This document shows positions 36,616 to 45,477 of a stretch of DNA of 64,000 nucleotides, one piece after another; position 1 is the stretch's first letter; each line of letters starts with the position of its first letter. Under the pieces are notes generated by a model that did not search any database, was not told where the DNA came from, and saw nothing but the letters and a program-made list of their open reading frames with translations. This stretch comes from Bacillus sp. RO1. Lineage in GTDB: Bacteria; Bacillota; Bacilli; Bacillales; Bacillaceae_I. The position numbers and the translations under genes are program-made. The stretch spans positions 62,001 to 126,000 of the forward strand of contig NZ_JAAZWB010000089.1 in the NCBI RefSeq assembly GCF_012524115.1, given 5' to 3'.

Positions 36616-36811
36616 AACATACCCCTTTCACTACTACTACCAATAAATCACGTTATGTATGAATTCCTTTTATCTATACGGATTTGTCGTTTGTTCACAA
36701 CAAATATTCGTTTATATATTATCATACATTTGAAACTTGTCTATGTTCTATTGTATAGGGTTCTTAGACTTTAGCCAATATAATCTGGCGTAAATTGTCA
36801 TATAATGAATA

Positions 36812-36845
36812 AAAATCCTTGTTTTTTCTACAAAAACAAGGACGA
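36812..36845 (-). terminator. Intrinsic terminator after yneT
   Basis: On the minus strand CCTTGTTTTT and AAAAACAAGG form the stem, followed by a T run. Confidence 0.8.
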
Positions 36846-36852
36846 ATTTGAC

Positions 36853-37260
36853 CTATTTGGTTAATGCGTGTTCCACTTTAATGCATCGATCCATAATGAC
36901 AGTATAGCCCTTTTCTTTCAACAGTTCATATGTCTTTTCATCAGCAAGCCCGAGTTGTGCCCAATAAACGTCTGCATCTACTTGTAAAAATTCCTCAGCA
37001 ACTCCATATAAATGCTCAGAACGACGGAAAACATTGACAATATCTATATGCCCTTCCACTTCTTTTAAAGTTGAAACAGCCTTCACTCCAAGGACTTCGT
37101 CTACAGTAGGATTAACAGGAATAATCTCATATCCTGCATCCTGCATCGCTTTTGAAACCATATAGGATGTACGAGCAGGATTATCAGACAATCCAACTAC
37201 AGCAATCCGCTTGCTCTTTTTTAATATCTTTCCGATTTCTTCTCTGCTAGGAATATTCAT
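36853..37260 (-). CDS. yneT: CoA-binding Rossmann-fold protein YneT
   Basis: A 135-residue single-domain protein with the CoA-binding fold of succinyl-CoA ligase alpha. It has IAVVGLSDNPARTSYMV as the nucleotide loop, IIPVNPTVDEVLG and a C-terminal MDRCIKVEH, typical of the YccU/YneT family. The precise role is unknown. It is divergent from plsY (195 bp apart), as in B. subtilis. The ATG has an AAAGGGG RBS. Confidence 0.9.
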   Translation of the reverse strand: MNIPSREEIGKILKKSKRIAVVGLSDNPARTSYMVSKAMQDAGYEIIPVNPTVDEVLGVKAVSTLKEVEGHIDIVNVFRRSEHLYGVAEEFLQVDADVYWAQLGLADEKTYELLKEKGYTVIMDRCIKVEHALTK

Positions 37261-37455
37261 ATTTTTGTCCCCTTTACTATTTTTTTAAGTTAATTCTTAC
37301 TGTTATACCCGTTTAGTCTAGTTTTAACAACTAATAATAACCTGATATTAGTACTTACTCATAAAAAATTCGCTATAATTGCAATAAACCCTTTGCATCC
37401 TGTTAAATTTAACATATATTAAAGATAGGGATTATTACATAAAGGGGTTTAATGA

Positions 37456-38061
37456 ATGACTGAACTACTAATTATTATACTTGCATACCTTATCGGTTCC
37501 ATCCCTTTCGCACTTATTGTGGGAAAAGTAGGCTATGGAATCGACATCCGTGAACACGGAAGCGGGAATTTAGGCGGTACAAACACGTTTCGGACATTGG
37601 GTGTAAAGGCAGGAATGATTGTAACGATATGCGACATCTTAAAAGGGACACTCGCTGCTTCTTTGCCTATCTTACTTGGAGCTGACATTCATCCGCTTCT
37701 TGCTGGTGCCTGTGCCGTTATCGGACATGTTTATCCGATTTTTGCAAAATTCAAAGGCGGTAAAGCAGTAGCAACCTCTGGTGGAGTTCTGTTGTTCGCC
37801 AGTCCGCTTCTGTTCGGCTTAATGTTATTCTGCTTTTTTCTTTTCTTATTTTTGACGAAGTATGTATCTCTATCATCTATGCTTACTGGAATAGTCACCA
37901 CCATATATAGCATTGCTTTTGGAGATCTTCCATTAATTATTGCGGTGTCCCTACTTACGGCATTTGTGATTTTTAAGCATCGGGCTAATATCGGCCGAAT
38001 CATCCAGAAAACGGAGCCAAAGATCACTTGGTTAAGTTTAAAAAAGAAGAAGGTATCATAG
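37456..38061 (+). CDS. plsY: Glycerol-3-phosphate acyltransferase PlsY
   Basis: A 201-residue membrane enzyme with five spans. The three cytoplasmic PlsY motifs are present: [10 protein letters not shown] followed by [13 protein letters not shown], the [13 protein letters not shown] phosphate-binding loop, and a C-terminal KHRANIGRI. It transfers acyl from acyl-phosphate to glycerol-3-phosphate, the first step of phospholipid synthesis. The ATG has an AAAGGGG RBS. A terminator follows. Confidence 0.95.
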   Translation: MTELLIIILAYLIGSIPFALIVGKVGYGIDIREHGSGNLGGTNTFRTLGVKAGMIVTICDILKGTLAASLPILLGADIHPLLAGACAVIGHVYPIFAKFKGGKAVATSGGVLLFASPLLFGLMLFCFFLFLFLTKYVSLSSMLTGIVTTIYSIAFGDLPLIIAVSLLTAFVIFKHRANIGRIIQKTEPKITWLSLKKKKVS

Positions 38062-38092
38062 AGCATTCGAGTTTTCTCGGATGCTTTTTATA
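38061..38092 (+). terminator. Intrinsic terminator after plsY
   Basis: AGCATTCGAG and CTCGGATGCT arms (one G-U) with a T4 loop are followed by a T run. Confidence 0.75.
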
Positions 38093-38097
38093 TGTCA

Positions 38098-38565
38098 TTA
38101 ATGCTTTGTTACCACTTCTTTTACAGCTTTTTTCACCTCATCATCCCATACTACATGTTTTTCAAAAGTTCCCTCTTCAAAAAATAGTGGAAACCTTTTC
38201 TTGAACCAGTCTTGCATAGGGAGATCTAAGGCCTCCGATATTGCTACCCATTTTAATTCTCCTTCAGGTGGAGATGGTAAGAGTTGTCCGCTGAACGTAT
38301 ATGTCACATAGTTAAACACCATATATCTCTCATTTTCCATCTCATTTACATATTCATCTAAACCTTTATAAACTAAGTTACTAACTTCCAATCCAGTTTC
38401 TTCAAGAACTTCTCTTATTGCACCTTCTGTAAGACTTTCAGGAAATTCTACTTTCCCGCCTGGGCCTATATAGCCTGGAAACCCTTTATGGGAAGGTCTA
38501 TTAATTAATAGGACTTTATCTCCGTCCACCACAAGACACATCGTGTACATGCTGATCTTAGTCAT
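38098..38565 (-). CDS. Nudix hydrolase (8-oxo-dGTP diphosphatase-like)
   Basis: A 155-residue Nudix enzyme with a complete box: GGKVEFPESLTEGAIREV then LEETGLE. The N terminus (YTMCLVVDGDKVLLINRP) is like MutT/YtkD-type nucleotide-pool sanitising enzymes, but substrate assignment is uncertain. It starts one base after the stop of a 43-residue membrane peptide gene on the same strand, so they are probably co-transcribed. Confidence 0.88.
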   Translation of the reverse strand: MTKISMYTMCLVVDGDKVLLINRPSHKGFPGYIGPGGKVEFPESLTEGAIREVLEETGLEVSNLVYKGLDEYVNEMENERYMVFNYVTYTFSGQLLPSPPEGELKWVAISEALDLPMQDWFKKRFPLFFEEGTFEKHVVWDDEVKKAVKEVVTKH

Positions 38566-38566
38566 T

Positions 38567-38698
38567 TTATTTTTCTCCGCTATCTTTATTTTCCAATAGT
38601 TCTATGATTCTTTTATTTTGCTTGACCATTTGCCCAAGATAAGAAATGATCGTTCCTAACCCAATAGCAATACCTATTAGTAATACTGTATTAATCAT
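38567..38698 (-). CDS. Small single-span membrane peptide (43 aa)
   Basis: A 43-codon ORF with a good RBS (AAAGGGGG, 7 nt before ATG). It encodes an N-terminal hydrophobic span (INTVLLIGIAIGLGTIISY) and a charged tail (KQNKRIIELLENKDSGEK). It ends one base before the Nudix start, which supports translation. No family is recognised. The topology suggests a small membrane-anchored helper or coiled-coil tail. Confidence 0.6.
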   Translation of the reverse strand: MINTVLLIGIAIGLGTIISYLGQMVKQNKRIIELLENKDSGEK

Positions 38699-38721
38699 TT
38701 ATTTTCCCCCTTTGAAAGCCA

Positions 38722-39120
38722 TTATTTAGAAGGAGCCACAAGCTCTACTTTAATCCGGTCAGGATCTTCAAAAAATGCCGCATAGTAGTTTTCCCCGCCT
38801 GCATATGGATGTTTGTCCGTATATAGCATATTTACTCCACGTGCCTTTAGTTTTTCACATAATTCGTCAATCTGTTCCCGGGATGCTGCATGAAATGCAA
38901 GATGATTGAGGCCTACTCTGCACCGATGATAAGGAACATCGAGAAACCTTTCTTCCGTTTGCACAAAAACTATGTATGTATTTTCTATTTTCCAACTTTG
39001 GCCACTTTTCCACTCTTGATAGGGCATATACCCCAGTTCATCGAGAAGCCACCCCCAGAATTCTTTCGTTTTCTTCAAGTCCGACACGTACAATTCTATA
39101 TGATGTAGCATTCCTGTCAT
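38722..39120 (-). CDS. VOC (glyoxalase/bleomycin-resistance fold) protein
   Basis: A 132-residue protein with one pair of beta-alpha-beta-beta-beta modules. MLHHIELYVSDLKKTKEFW opens the fold, GLNHLAFHAA the second half, and AAFFEDPDRIKVELVAP closes it. Metal-ligand positions (His6 region, His in LNHLAF, Glu in KVELV) are kept. Family members are dioxygenases, isomerases or antibiotic-binding proteins. The activity here is unknown. It overlaps the upstream nucleotidyltransferase gene by four bases. Confidence 0.85.
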   Translation of the reverse strand: MTGMLHHIELYVSDLKKTKEFWGWLLDELGYMPYQEWKSGQSWKIENTYIVFVQTEERFLDVPYHRCRVGLNHLAFHAASREQIDELCEKLKARGVNMLYTDKHPYAGGENYYAAFFEDPDRIKVELVAPSK

Positions 39121-39698
39121 GAACTAACACCTTCCACTTGTGAAATAGTGATATTTGGCCATAATGCCTGCCAATTTTTTTGTTTCAACCGATTTTCATA
39201 AATGCGGGCATGCTCTGCTGTTTTTTTATAGAGCGGTGTAGGCTTTACCAGTAAGTTGATAAGATCTTGAATTCCACAAGGAGCAGCTAATTGCAATTGA
39301 TTGTCTTGGTCTAATTTAATCCCTATTGCTGTGGCCGTTTCTGGAAACTTAGACATTGCTTCCGTAGAATTAGCATATGGCGGCAAATTATTAATGACGT
39401 GCATCCTTGCTTGGTTTTTAACGGACCAGGGTTCAACCGGGCATAGTTCTAGCAGTCTTTTTTCAAGCTGCTTTTCCTTTTCCTCTGATACATCACTTTT
39501 ATCATAATAAATAACATCTATGTCCGGCAAAGGAGTTCTATTATAATGACCGTGTAATGTATCCCACACCTTTGTTCTGACAAATCCAGCACATACCCAC
39601 CAATCAGGAAGATTAAGGGCTTTTGCCGCTCTCAATATATCCATCATCCATTCATCTGATTCAATAAGATTTAGTAAATCTTTTTCAGTTTGTAACAA
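39117..39698 (-). CDS. Nucleotidyltransferase-fold protein (NTP_transf_6, COG3575-like)
   Basis: A 193-residue protein with a WVCAGFVRTKVWD segment and LPDIDVIYYDKSD carrying the paired acidic residues of a minimal nucleotidyltransferase. This matches the uncharacterised PF06042 family. The substrate is unknown. It is translationally coupled to the VOC gene through an ATGA overlap. Confidence 0.82.
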   Translation of the reverse strand: MLQTEKDLLNLIESDEWMMDILRAAKALNLPDWWVCAGFVRTKVWDTLHGHYNRTPLPDIDVIYYDKSDVSEEKEKQLEKRLLELCPVEPWSVKNQARMHVINNLPPYANSTEAMSKFPETATAIGIKLDQDNQLQLAAPCGIQDLINLLVKPTPLYKKTAEHARIYENRLKQKNWQALWPNITISQVEGVSS

Positions 39699-39756
39699 GA
39701 AAAATGTCTCCTTTTACGGTATGCGAACATATATTCTTATTATACAAAAGAAAGCA

Positions 39757-40377
39757 CTATTTTAGCAAGACTTTCCAATCAGACGTTTGTTTTATCAACT
39801 GCACTCCCTTGTCAATGGAAGTTTCGATATAGCCAATGATCATTTCCATCGTAAAAACTTGCAAAGGCTCGCTTGTTTGTTTTAGCATCATATCCTGTTC
39901 GACGTAAGGGATAAAAGATGAAACCTGCGTAATGGACACTTCCTCTAATTCTACAGGCTGTGCTGCTCCTGAAATCCCCTTTAATAAATCATGGTTCGTC
40001 TGATAATGACTCATCAATTTAAAATTTAAGAGCTTAAAGTCATTATGATATCTTTCTAATAAAGTAGGATCGTTTTCCAACCTGTTTTTTAACCATGGTA
40101 AAAAGAACCCCTTTAGCCAAATATCATCTGCTATCAGGTGTGTATAATATCCAAGTATATAGGGGTTGTCTTTGTACGTATTGTATTTATGTAAAAAAGC
40201 TTGATAATCTATTGACCTAGTGTAATCGTTTGGATTCCCTACATAGAAATGGGAAAAATCCTTAGGAGCAACAGCATCAGGTGCAACGGCTCCTAAAATG
40301 AATGAAGAAGGATCCGCTACTCCGATCCGTAAAGAAATTTCATCTGCAATAATGGTGTGCATTAATCGAGAACCCAT
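39757..40377 (-). CDS. Zinc-dependent phospholipase C-like hydrolase
   Basis: A 206-residue soluble protein whose N-terminal half has the His/Asp pattern of the zinc-dependent PLC/S1-P1 nuclease-like family (PF00882): GSRLMHTIIADEIS, GAVAPDAVAPKDFSHF and YYTHLIADDIWL. It has no signal peptide, unlike secreted PLCs, so a cytoplasmic metal-dependent hydrolase is more likely. It starts three bases after the phosphatase gene. Confidence 0.65.
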   Translation of the reverse strand: MGSRLMHTIIADEISLRIGVADPSSFILGAVAPDAVAPKDFSHFYVGNPNDYTRSIDYQAFLHKYNTYKDNPYILGYYTHLIADDIWLKGFFLPWLKNRLENDPTLLERYHNDFKLLNFKLMSHYQTNHDLLKGISGAAQPVELEEVSITQVSSFIPYVEQDMMLKQTSEPLQVFTMEMIIGYIETSIDKGVQLIKQTSDWKVLLK

Positions 40378-40380
40378 TTC

Positions 40381-40962
40381 CTACTTCCCGCCAAGATGCT
40401 TCGTGCAATTATATAGTTCGCATTCCCACATTCCTTCGCGAACTTTAACGGTGGAAACAGAGGTATTCTCAAGATGATCTTCCATCTTAAGGTCTTTCAC
40501 CAATTCTCTTAATACATGTCTAATATAAGATCCATGACTAACCACTAGTACATTCTGACCTTTATGTTTTTCTGTTACCTCTTCAATGAATGAAAGGGCT
40601 CGTTTTATTACCATTTCCCTCGGTTCTATACCTAAGTCGAGGTCTCGCCAGTCTTCTCCCCATTTTTCAATTCGTTCAGGTTCTGTCGTTCCTTCAATTT
40701 GACCACCATTCACTTCCTGAAGTCTAGTGTCTAAAAATACCTCTTCAACTTGCAGGTTCCTTGCCACAATTTCAGCGGTTTGCATGGCTCTTACTAGATC
40801 ACTAGAGTAAATAACATCCCAATCTTCATTCTTTATTCTATCTGCCAAACTTTCTGCATCCTTAATCCCATCTTGATCAAGTGGAATATTAGAACTCCCT
40901 TGTGCTCTTCGCTCCTTATTCCAAGCCGTACTACCGTGTCGGATAAATCCTAGTTTCGTCAT
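40381..40962 (-). CDS. Histidine phosphatase (phosphoglycerate-mutase-like)
   Basis: A 193-residue protein with the RHG motif at the N terminus (LGFIRHGSTAWN), a conserved Arg/Glu pair (LQEVNGGQIEGTT) and the second catalytic His in VLVVSHGSYIRH. This is the branch-1 histidine phosphatase family. The substrate (sugar phosphate or other) is unknown. ATG start, with the hydrolase gene immediately downstream. Confidence 0.88.
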   Translation of the reverse strand: MTKLGFIRHGSTAWNKERRAQGSSNIPLDQDGIKDAESLADRIKNEDWDVIYSSDLVRAMQTAEIVARNLQVEEVFLDTRLQEVNGGQIEGTTEPERIEKWGEDWRDLDLGIEPREMVIKRALSFIEEVTEKHKGQNVLVVSHGSYIRHVLRELVKDLKMEDHLENTSVSTVKVREGMWECELYNCTKHLGGK

Positions 40963-41044
40963 TACAACACGCCCCTTTATAATAAATTGAATGAATTTTT
41001 AGTTTAATTTATATTATATGAAATAACAACTTTTTTCACACAAG

Positions 41045-41076
41045 AAAGAACACCCTAGAAAAGGTGTCCTTATTTA
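41045..41076 (-). terminator. Probable terminator after spo0M
   Basis: On the minus strand GGACACC and GGTGTTC arms (one G-U) flank a 7-8 nt loop and precede T-rich sequence. Confidence 0.5.
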
Positions 41077-41086
41077 AAATATTTTC

Positions 41087-41857
41087 TTAGCAATAACGAC
41101 GAATGGTACTTTCTAATTGGTCTTTAATGCCAGGAAGGTCCTGGGTTGTTACACGCATTTTTACAAACGTCTCATCCATATCCAGCGCCTCTGATAGAAA
41201 ACTACCAAGACCTCTAACTTTACGATCTACTTGCAAGATCAATTCTACTGAACTTCCATTATTATTGGAAAAGATCATTTCAATTTCATCCAGCTTCCCT
41301 CTGAAAGGTCCTGATGTTGGAACAAATTCGAACTCTTGAATGAATGGATAATGAGTTTTCCATCTATAAGGGGCAGCTTCACATTCTACTTTTCTTAAAC
41401 GAAAACCTAATTGCTCAGCAGCACTCATAATTGTAGAGACTAGTGGAGATGGTTGAACATGGACCACATCTTTATCAGAAGGATCCACTGCATTTTTTAT
41501 ATCTAACCCTGTTTGTAACCACACTTTTGTGTTGCCCATACTTACAGGTGTTTCATATGGCAATGTCAAGGTAAAAGGAATTTCTTTCTTTTCATTAACA
41601 CCAATCACAAACGAATCCACGATTTTCTTTTTTTCTAGAACTGCTTGTTTATGGACCTTCGTATCATTTGATTCTTTTATATAGTTAGTTAATAAAGTTA
41701 AGTAAATTTCATCAATCTTCTGCTCAATAGAACCACCAGTGATTTCTACAATACCTTTAATTTCCTCACCAGCTACAAAACTTGATTCAGCCAATTTAGT
41801 ATCTACCTTTGCTGCTCCAATTCCTACACTAGCTAATGCCTTGTTAAAAAAAGACAT
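41087..41857 (-). CDS. spo0M: Sporulation-control protein Spo0M
   Basis: A 256-residue arrestin-like protein starting MSFFNKALASVGIGAAKVDT, the conserved Spo0M start, with SSFVAGEEIKGIVEITGG and a C-terminal PPxY-less beta domain. Spo0M influences early sporulation and cell-division timing in Bacillus, and B. subtilis Spo0M is about 258 aa. ATG 41857 follows GGAGGAG. The in-frame upstream start overlaps that RBS. Confidence 0.9.
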   Translation of the reverse strand: MSFFNKALASVGIGAAKVDTKLAESSFVAGEEIKGIVEITGGSIEQKIDEIYLTLLTNYIKESNDTKVHKQAVLEKKKIVDSFVIGVNEKKEIPFTLTLPYETPVSMGNTKVWLQTGLDIKNAVDPSDKDVVHVQPSPLVSTIMSAAEQLGFRLRKVECEAAPYRWKTHYPFIQEFEFVPTSGPFRGKLDEIEMIFSNNNGSSVELILQVDRKVRGLGSFLSEALDMDETFVKMRVTTQDLPGIKDQLESTIRRYC

Positions 41858-42025
41858 CCCTACTCCTCCATTCAACATAAAAATTTTATAAGTCTCTAAT
41901 ACTACGATTGTAATAAAGAAAAGGTTTCAAAAAGAAAAATTATCTAATTTTCAGAATAAAAGATGTACACCCAATACTTTTATCGTGTAAAATTACACTA
42001 ACTTATATAAAAGGAGGCCACTAAT

Positions 42026-42283
42026 TTGAAGAGATTTATACTTGTAGCTTGGAATGTAGTGACCGGTTTATTTGTTTTATTACTAACCTTATGGTTGGCA
42101 GGACCAGGTATCTCAGAAACAGAAACTTCACAATACAATCTATGGTATTTACTTATACTCGGCATTTGGATTATCGGTCTGGGCTTGCAATTTAAAAATA
42201 AGTATAAGGCCATGGGTATTATCTTAACTCTATTTCCCTTGATGTTTTATCTAGTCATTACCTTTAGAGCTATAGTTTACTAG
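42026..42283 (+). CDS. Small membrane protein (85 aa)
   Basis: An 85-residue hydrophobic protein with three predicted spans (about 5-25, 40-56, 62-82). The TTG start has a very strong RBS (AAAGGAGG, 8 nt). I do not recognise the family. It is transcribed divergently from spo0M and convergently with the GNAT gene. Confidence 0.6.
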   Translation: MKRFILVAWNVVTGLFVLLLTLWLAGPGISETETSQYNLWYLLILGIWIIGLGLQFKNKYKAMGIILTLFPLMFYLVITFRAIVY

Positions 42284-42313
42284 GTTTGAGCAATTATGTA
42301 AGCATAGAGATTG

Positions 42314-42856
42314 TTATTCAAGATTAGTTAGTTCCATTAACCAACAATCTCTATAATCTCCTTCATGTAAAATATGCTCACGTAATATTTTTATCTTTTT
42401 AAACCCACATTTTTCATAGCATTTAATGGCTCTTCCATTGGATGTCATCGGGTCCATAACTATCCTAGTGGCCTCTTTTTGTGTTTTTAAGTAATTTACC
42501 ATGGAGGAAATGAGCTGGGTTCCTATTCCTTTGTTCCAGTAATTTGAATCGCCTATAAACTGATCTAAGCCATAAACCCTCTCCATCTCAAAGTATTCTG
42601 CTAATGTGCTAGTAGCCTTATTAATTGGATAATATTGAATAAAACCAATGTCTTTTCCTTGATAGACCACCATACACCTAGATACTTCATCGTCTCTATT
42701 GAAGAATTTTCTTATAATTTCTTCCATGTTAAATATTACATCTCGCCCCTCATAGAACTCCAATACTTTTGGGTTGGACAACCATTTTAATAAATGTTTT
42801 TCATCCCTGCCTTGTTGCAGTTTCCTTATAAGTAATTCTTTTTTATGATAGTTCAT
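42314..42856 (-). CDS. GNAT acetyltransferase (AAC(6')-like)
   Basis: A 180-residue N-acetyltransferase. WLSNPKVLEFYEGRD near the N terminus, DQFIGDSNYWNKGIGTQLI (the acetyl-CoA loop) and AIKCYEKCGFKKI are characteristic of the aminoglycoside 6'-acetyltransferase/AacA4-like branch. Many chromosomal relatives in Bacilli have other or unknown substrates, so resistance should not be assumed. It follows the DUF2785 gene by eight bases, within a minus-strand cluster. Confidence 0.82.
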   Translation of the reverse strand: MNYHKKELLIRKLQQGRDEKHLLKWLSNPKVLEFYEGRDVIFNMEEIIRKFFNRDDEVSRCMVVYQGKDIGFIQYYPINKATSTLAEYFEMERVYGLDQFIGDSNYWNKGIGTQLISSMVNYLKTQKEATRIVMDPMTSNGRAIKCYEKCGFKKIKILREHILHEGDYRDCWLMELTNLE

Positions 42857-42864
42857 TTTAACGC

Positions 42865-43716
42865 CTACCCTTGCCCATAAGTCTTCCTAAACCAATAATG
42901 AATTTCTTGTTCTATGCATTCTAGCAGTTCCTTATCAGGGTTTATATGCTTCGCTCTAAAATAAAGGGACTTCATGAAATTATTCACGTTAACCTTACTA
43001 TGGTAAAAAGGCAATGTTTGTCCGTGATTTACCTGTCCCTCGTTCAAAATAGTTGAGAGAGCTTTTATCCAATTTATAAGAATGTGTTTCTCCATCCCTT
43101 TTTCTAACAGGGCTTCTATAGCAAAAATAAGCCGCTCGTCTTCCTCATCTTGGTACACTACATCCTTTAGAAGGCAAATTTCTATGGATTTAAGCACTTC
43201 AGCAAGTATACTCATATGAAAATGTGTGTGACTTACCAGAGCCGTCAACATGTCAGCTCCATGAGCGATACTGTGCGCCCATCCCTTATTTTCAACAAAT
43301 CCGCGGGTATCTTTTTCTCTATCTAGATATTCTAATATTGCTGTCTTTATTTCCTGCACCTTTTTAGCATCAAGAAGTGTCCCATCGTCGTTCGCTAAAA
43401 TTAGTGCAACAACCAAAGAAGAGAAGGATCGGGTAAAAACAGAGTCCCCTTTTTCTTCCCCGATTTTATAAAAAAGATGCTCCTCATCCAAACATATTTC
43501 TAACATTTTAAGCAACTTAGATTGCGGGATGAATCCACCATTAATCAATTTAGCAAAGGTAGTGTAAATCAAATCATCACGAAGAGTCGGATCAATTGTG
43601 CCGATGTGCTTCATCATGGAATCTATTAATTTGTCACAATAAGTTGTATCTTCTAGTATCTTTTTATCCTCAATTGTTAAAAGTTCATGCTTAAGGGTTT
43701 CTACTTCAAAAATCAT
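42865..43716 (-). CDS. DUF2785 protein
   Basis: A 283-residue helical protein with the DUF2785 core RGFVENKGWAHSIAHGADMLTAL and a C-terminal FYHSKVNVNNFMKSLYFR. No activity is known for the family. ATG 43716 follows AGAAGGAAGG. It begins next to the stop of the HAD hydrolase, so translation is probably coupled. Confidence 0.8.
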   Translation of the reverse strand: MIFEVETLKHELLTIEDKKILEDTTYCDKLIDSMMKHIGTIDPTLRDDLIYTTFAKLINGGFIPQSKLLKMLEICLDEEHLFYKIGEEKGDSVFTRSFSSLVVALILANDDGTLLDAKKVQEIKTAILEYLDREKDTRGFVENKGWAHSIAHGADMLTALVSHTHFHMSILAEVLKSIEICLLKDVVYQDEEDERLIFAIEALLEKGMEKHILINWIKALSTILNEGQVNHGQTLPFYHSKVNVNNFMKSLYFRAKHINPDKELLECIEQEIHYWFRKTYGQG

Positions 43717-43717
43717 G

Positions 43718-44395
43718 TTATCTGCCTTCCTTCTCATTTATCGACTTGACAATAGCAGGCAAACAATCAAGGTCCTCTATAATAAAGTCTGCATCCACTT
43801 CATCCCGATATGAATCTCTCTTCCAAACTGTCGTCATTCCAACAGCATTAGCAGCAGCCACATCATTCTCGGGATGATCCCCAATAAAAAGGCATTCCTT
43901 CATCGATACTTGAAGAAACTCTGCGGATCTGCGAAAAATTTCAGGATTAGGTTTCTTTATCCCTTCCCGCTCCGAAACAAGAATGGAGTGAAAATAGTGT
44001 TCAATACCAAGTGCTTTTAGGTTGTTCATCTGGAAAACCTCGAAACCATTCGTTATCATGCCTAATGGAAGATTGTCCTCAGAAAGTCGCTGAAGTGTGT
44101 TTTCTACATTATTAAAAGGGGTACAGTGGAATGGGAAGTTAGAAATATAATCTTCCAATAGTTCTTCCCAAATATGAACATTTATTAGAAAATCACCTAC
44201 AAGTTGCTGATAGACTTTATCCTTCCACACATACCCTCGTGCATCCAGTTCGATAAACCTATCCATATAGGTTTTTTTGTGTATGTGTGCGAAAGCATGC
44301 TTATACCTTTCATATTGACCTTCAACAAACTTCTTTAATGAAGCATCCCTATCTAAAAGCGTGCCATCAAGATCAAATATTACCGCCCTAATCAA
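43718..44395 (-). CDS. HAD-family hydrolase (YjjG/YfnB-like)
   Basis: A 225-residue haloacid-dehalogenase phosphatase. Motif I is VIFDLDGTLLD, motif II is GMITNGFEV, and motifs III/IV are IKKPNPEIF and CLFIGDHPENDVAAA. A helical C1 cap lies between motifs I and II. The substrate is probably a small phosphate ester. The TTG at 44395 places the DxD motif in the normal position and overlaps the SGNH gene by eight bases. A longer TTG start (44419) is possible. Confidence 0.87.
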   Translation of the reverse strand: MIRAVIFDLDGTLLDRDASLKKFVEGQYERYKHAFAHIHKKTYMDRFIELDARGYVWKDKVYQQLVGDFLINVHIWEELLEDYISNFPFHCTPFNNVENTLQRLSEDNLPLGMITNGFEVFQMNNLKALGIEHYFHSILVSEREGIKKPNPEIFRRSAEFLQVSMKECLFIGDHPENDVAAANAVGMTTVWKRDSYRDEVDADFIIEDLDCLPAIVKSINEKEGR

Positions 44396-44975
44396 ATTTT
44401 TTCTCTCGGGTTGATTCAATATCTAGTATTTTCTCAGTGATTAGATTTGCCAAAATATCATAACCTGCTTCCCCAAAATGCAATCCATCGTTTAAGATGC
44501 CAACCAAGAGTTCTTTATAATTTGTCCTAGAGTACAATTCTGTGTAGAAGTCAATTAAATAGCTGCCTGTTTCATCTGAAACACGTTTAACTGCATCTGC
44601 ATATTTAGCCAGTTCGCTATTTTTTCTGTTTGGTTGTAACTTTTCATCTACTGGAGGAGGAGTGATGAGTATCGTTTTATCTGGTCCAATTAGTTGGGTA
44701 ATCTTTATTAAGTTCTCTTCATATGTGTTTAGAGCTACCTTTTTATGTACTGCAGCATCATTCGAGCCAAATAATACAGTTACTAAATCTGGTCTATAAG
44801 TTAATACATCCTTTTCAATTCTTCGTAACGCGTCCTTAGTGGTATTAGCCGATACCCCTGCGTTAACAACTCTGTAGTTTGGAAGTTGTAGGGAAATTTT
44901 TTCAGTGAGACGAGGGTTGTCTTTTCCTTCGTGCCTTGCTGTCAAACTATCACCAAAACAGACTAGTGTTTTCAT
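44388..44975 (-). CDS. SGNH/GDSL-family esterase
   Basis: A 195-residue hydrolase with block I CFGDSLTA, block II Gly (VNAGVSANTT), block III VTVLFGSNDA and block V DGLHFGEAGY. Together these give the Ser, Gly, Asn and Asp-His residues of the family. No signal peptide, so it is cytoplasmic, unlike secreted GDSL lipases. ATG 44975 follows AAGGTGG. It is first of a four-gene minus-strand run (SGNH, HAD, DUF2785, GNAT). Confidence 0.87.
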   Translation of the reverse strand: MKTLVCFGDSLTARHEGKDNPRLTEKISLQLPNYRVVNAGVSANTTKDALRRIEKDVLTYRPDLVTVLFGSNDAAVHKKVALNTYEENLIKITQLIGPDKTILITPPPVDEKLQPNRKNSELAKYADAVKRVSDETGSYLIDFYTELYSRTNYKELLVGILNDGLHFGEAGYDILANLITEKILDIESTREKKFD

Positions 44976-45058
44976 GTGTATGGATCCCACCTTAAATATT
45001 TATTGATAGTTATTATGTTACCATATAATAGAAAAAACTAAAGCGAAGGGGTTACATA

Positions 45059-45415
45059 ATGGATAATGATTTAATTACTAATCTATCAATGGAAAGTCTG
45101 ATGATTAATATAGTTATTGGGATTATGGTTGGATTAATCGTGAGTTTTATTATGAAGAGGGTTTACAGAAAGAAGAAAAAAGTCGATAAAGGATTTGCAC
45201 TAAGTTATTACAAACTCAGTTATAGACGAAAACTTATCCGAAACCTATGGCAACTCCCACCGTCTTTCGTAGTATTAATTGCTATTATTATTATTTTTGA
45301 AATCGACACCATAGCTTCCGCTTTTTTATTGTCTCTATTTATCTTAGCTGGCCTTACCCACTGCCTTCTTCTTTATAGAAAGTGGAAACAAGAAGAAAGG
45401 AACACACAAATGTAG
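45059..45415 (+). CDS. Two-to-three-span membrane protein (118 aa)
   Basis: A 118-residue protein with an N-terminal span (about 14-33), a strongly basic loop (KRVYRKKKK, SYRRKLIRNLW) and two further spans (68-105). RBS GAAGGGG precedes the ATG. No family is recognised. It is divergent from the SGNH gene and convergent with the RND pump. Confidence 0.55.
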   Translation: MDNDLITNLSMESLMINIVIGIMVGLIVSFIMKRVYRKKKKVDKGFALSYYKLSYRRKLIRNLWQLPPSFVVLIAIIIIFEIDTIASAFLLSLFILAGLTHCLLLYRKWKQEERNTQM

Positions 45416-45435
45416 GACTGCACATCAAATAGAGA

Positions 45436-45472
45436 CGAGCATCCATTATCTCCATAACAATGGATGCTTGCT
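45436..45472. terminator. Hairpin between convergent genes
   Basis: AGCATCCATT and AATGGATGCT form a perfect 10-bp stem with an 11-nt loop. T tracts are modest on both strands. Confidence 0.65.
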
Positions 45473-45477
45473 TATCA

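Noticed and set aside
42309-42352. AGAGATTGTT/AACAATCTCT inverted repeat at the end of the GNAT gene
   Set aside because: The 10-bp arms are perfect, but the loop is about 28 nt and overlaps the coding end. It may be a weak terminator; no T run supports it.
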